From Candidatus Limnocylindria bacterium (GTDB taxonomy: Bacteria > Chloroflexota > Limnocylindria > QHBO01), in assembly GCA_030146365.1 (NCBI GenBank), contig JASLBU010000076.1, forward strand, positions 1-8,377: a DNA stretch of 8,377 nt, written 5' to 3'. The notes beneath the pieces are model-generated. The model was not told the origin of the DNA. It was given only the letters and a program-made list of their open reading frames with translations, and ran no database searches. Within the stretch, counting starts at the first letter, position 1. Each line of letters opens with the position of its first letter. This document shows positions 6,803 through 8,377 of this stretch, piece after piece. A program made the position numbers and the translations under genes.

Positions 6803-8131
6803 ATGGGAGCGACCTTCGGGACCGACGGCATCCGCGGCGAGGTGGGGACCGAGATCACGGTCGAGCTGGCGCTCGGCCTCGGGCGGGCGGTCGGGCACCG
6901 CTTCGGGGGGCAGGGGGCGGTGGTGCTCATCGGCCGTGACACACGGCGCTCGGGCGAGATGCTGGCGGCTGCGCTGGTTGCCGGGCTCACCGCCACCGGC
7001 ACCGACGTGATCGATCTCGGCATCGTCACCACTCCCTGCCTGGTCCACGCGAGCGGGAGCCCGGACATCGCCGCCGCCATCATGGTCTCTGCCTCGCACA
7101 ACGCCGCCGCCGACAACGGCCTGAAGGTCGTCGTCGCGGGCCGAAAGGCGGATGAGGTCGCTGAGGCCGAGCTGGAGCGGCTGATCGCCGACGGCTCGGG
7201 CATCCCGGAGCGCCCGAACGATGAGCTCGGCCGCCTGCGTCCGGACCGCGGCTTCGTCGCGGCCTACCGGCGCCACCTGGTGGACGCCGCGAACGGCGCA
7301 TTCGGCGGGCTGCGGCTCGGGATCGACTGTGCCAACGGATCAGCGGCGGTCATGGCCCCGGCACTGTTCCGCTCGCTCGGGGCAGAGGTGACCGTCCTGT
7401 TCGACGCCCCGGACGGATCCAACATCAACGACGGCTGCGGGTCCACGCATCCCGAGCTGCTGGCCGAGACGGTGGCTGCCGCGGGCCTTGACCTCGGCTT
7501 GGCTTTCGACGGCGACGCCGATCGCCTCATCGCCGTCGATGAGGGGGGCCAGCTCGTGGACGGTGACGCGGTGATGGGCATCTGCGCGCTCGAGCGCCTT
7601 GCCTCCGGCACGCTCCGCAACAGCGTGCTCGTCACGACCGTCATGAGCAACGGTGGCCTCCAGCGGGCCGTCGCGCAGGCGGGAGGCAGGATGGTCCGGA
7701 CACCGGTGGGCGATCGGCACGTCTTCGAGGCCATGGAGCGCGAGGACGCGTCGCTCGGCGGTGAGCAATCGGGCCACATCATCTTCCGCGACCTCGCCAC
7801 CACCGGTGACGGGCTGCTGACCGGCATCGAGCTCGTCCGGGCCTGGCGCACGGCCGGCACGAGCCTCTCGGACCTTGCCGACCGTATCCCGAGGCTGCCG
7901 CAGGTGGTGATAAACTCAGCCGCCCGCCACCGAGATGCCTGGCAGGACGACCCGGAGTTCGCGGCCGCCGTCCAGCGGGCGACGGAGGCGATGGGGGAGC
8001 GCGGACGCGTGCTCGTGCGGCCATCGGGCACGGAGCCCAAGATCAGGATCATGGTCGAGGGCGACGACGGCGCGGAGATCGACACCATCGCCCGCGACCT
8101 CGCCACGCTCGCCGAGGCCCGGCTGAATTGA
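6803..8131 (+). CDS. glmM: phosphoglucosamine mutase
   Basis: Interconverts glucosamine-6-phosphate and glucosamine-1-phosphate on the route to UDP-GlcNAc for peptidoglycan. The 442 residues are the usual length for this alpha-D-phosphohexomutase family. All four active-site signatures are present: the phosphoserine loop MVSASHN with catalytic Ser98, the metal-binding loop FDGDADR (Asp236, Asp238, Asp240), the sugar-specificity loop GGEQSGH (about 319-325) and the phosphate-binding RPSGTEPKIRIM (about 406-417). The N-terminus MGATFGTDGIRGE is canonical, which fixes the start at ATG 6803. The cdaR stop TAG directly abuts this ATG and no ribosome binding site is visible, so reinitiation by ribosomes finishing cdaR is likely. 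GlmM is known in Firmicutes to bind and inhibit CdaA, which fits this neighbourhood. Confidence 0.98.
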   Translation: MGATFGTDGIRGEVGTEITVELALGLGRAVGHRFGGQGAVVLIGRDTRRSGEMLAAALVAGLTATGTDVIDLGIVTTPCLVHASGSPDIAAAIMVSASHNAAADNGLKVVVAGRKADEVAEAELERLIADGSGIPERPNDELGRLRPDRGFVAAYRRHLVDAANGAFGGLRLGIDCANGSAAVMAPALFRSLGAEVTVLFDAPDGSNINDGCGSTHPELLAETVAAAGLDLGLAFDGDADRLIAVDEGGQLVDGDAVMGICALERLASGTLRNSVLVTTVMSNGGLQRAVAQAGGRMVRTPVGDRHVFEAMEREDASLGGEQSGHIIFRDLATTGDGLLTGIELVRAWRTAGTSLSDLADRIPRLPQVVINSAARHRDAWQDDPEFAAAVQRATEAMGERGRVLVRPSGTEPKIRIMVEGDDGAEIDTIARDLATLAEARLN

Positions 8132-8132
8132 G

Positions 8133-8154
8133 CGCCGACCGATCGGCGAGGAGG
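8133..8154 (+). promoter_or_regulatory. hairpin abutting the glmS Shine-Dalgarno
   Basis: In the 27-nt glmM-glmS gap, CGCCGA (8133-8138) pairs perfectly with TCGGCG (8143-8148) across a CCGA loop. The strong ribosome binding site AGGAGG (8149-8154) starts on the very next base, four nt before ATG 8159. The stem would sit against the ribosome binding site without covering it. A regulatory role is inference. Confidence 0.45.
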
Positions 8155-8158
8155 CAAC

Positions 8159-8377
8159 ATGTGCGGCATCGTCGGATACGTCGGGCCGCGTGACGCGGCT
8201 CCGATCCTGATCGACGGCCTGCGACGCCTCGAGTACCGCGGCTACGACTCGGCCGGCATCGCCGTCCTCACCAGGGACGGCGACGTGTTCATCGAGAAGA
8301 AGGCAGGCAAGCTCAGCAACCTGACCGACCACCTCAACGGCGTTGCGCCGGCGGGGAACCCCGGGATCGGCCACACG
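8159..8377 (+). CDS. glmS: glucosamine-6-phosphate synthase (isomerizing), N-terminal part
   Basis: Makes glucosamine-6-phosphate from fructose-6-phosphate and glutamine, the first committed step to UDP-GlcNAc and the supplier of GlmM. The first 73 codons are visible and run off the right edge in frame. The start MCGIVGYVG puts the catalytic cysteine at position 2, so it becomes the N-terminal nucleophile once Met is removed. LRRLEYRGYDSAGIAV (about residues 21-36) is the conserved glutaminase segment typical of GlmS over other class II amidotransferases. The visible part ends at GIGHT, where the family continues towards HTRWATHG. AGGAGG at 8149-8154 supports ATG 8159. The isomerase domains lie outside the window. 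Confidence 0.96.
   Translation, partial: MCGIVGYVGPRDAAPILIDGLRRLEYRGYDSAGIAVLTRDGDVFIEKKAGKLSNLTDHLNGVAPAGNPGIGHT

Noticed and set aside
5603..7276. 557-codon open frame on the minus strand opposite cdaR and glmM
   Set aside because: It lies antisense to two well-supported genes in GC-rich DNA, where stop codons are rare on the opposite strand. The translation is rich in Arg, Asp, His and Gly with no recognisable domain.
7908..7916. TGATAAACT as an internal promoter -10 within glmM
   Set aside because: It is a partial match with no -35 partner, inside conserved coding sequence (the VVINSA segment), about 245 nt upstream of glmS. It is probably codon choice.
8132..8158. glmS ribozyme upstream of glmS
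   Set aside because: The glmM-glmS gap is only 27 nt; the ribozyme needs well over 100 nt, and no such structure can fit without lying in glmM.
1..8377. Undescribed defence, mobile or biosynthetic system
   Set aside because: All coding space is accounted for by twelve known housekeeping genes in a syntenic order, with no mobile-element genes, CRISPR-like spaced repeats or gap over about 95 nt.

Overview
This is a GC-rich bacterial chromosome segment in which every gene reads on the plus strand and the coding density is very high. It holds two conserved housekeeping clusters back to back, and all twelve genes were recognised by family. The gene set fits a GC-rich Gram-positive-type (monoderm or related) lineage. 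I lean towards Chloroflexota or a nearby deep-branching terrestrial phylum, because the window has a membrane CdaA-type diadenylate cyclase with CdaR (typical actinobacteria use DisA instead), a zinc-binding ribosomal protein S4, and rpsD sitting between rpsK and rpoA. This placement is inference from gene content and order only.

Positions 1-4510 are the distal part of the ribosomal 'alpha' operon: rpsM (its 5' end lies outside the window), rpsK, rpsD, rpoA and rplQ, then the tRNA pseudouridine synthase truA and the rplM-rpsI pair. Gaps are 2-28 nt, and truA and rplM overlap by 4 nt, so this looks like one transcription unit for ribosome and RNA polymerase assembly. A perfect 12-bp GC-rich hairpin at 4536-4563, just after rpsI, is the likely terminator.

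Positions 4606-8377 are the c-di-AMP/amino-sugar cluster: cdaA (diadenylate cyclase), cdaR (YbbR-domain regulator of CdaA), glmM (phosphoglucosamine mutase) and the first 73 codons of glmS (glucosamine-6-phosphate synthase). CdaR and GlmM are known partners and modulators of CdaA in Firmicutes. GlmS and GlmM catalyse consecutive steps towards UDP-GlcNAc for the cell wall, so the cluster couples second-messenger synthesis to wall precursor supply. A candidate extended -10 promoter overlaps the tail of the rpsI terminator.

I see no mobile element, CRISPR array, tRNA, rRNA or pseudogene, and no intergenic stretch longer than about 95 nt. I found no convincing undescribed system. The points worth a second look are small: the compact terminator/promoter junction, a palindrome abutting the truA start, a hairpin abutting the glmS ribosome binding site in place of a glmS ribozyme, and tail extensions on TruA, CdaA and CdaR.
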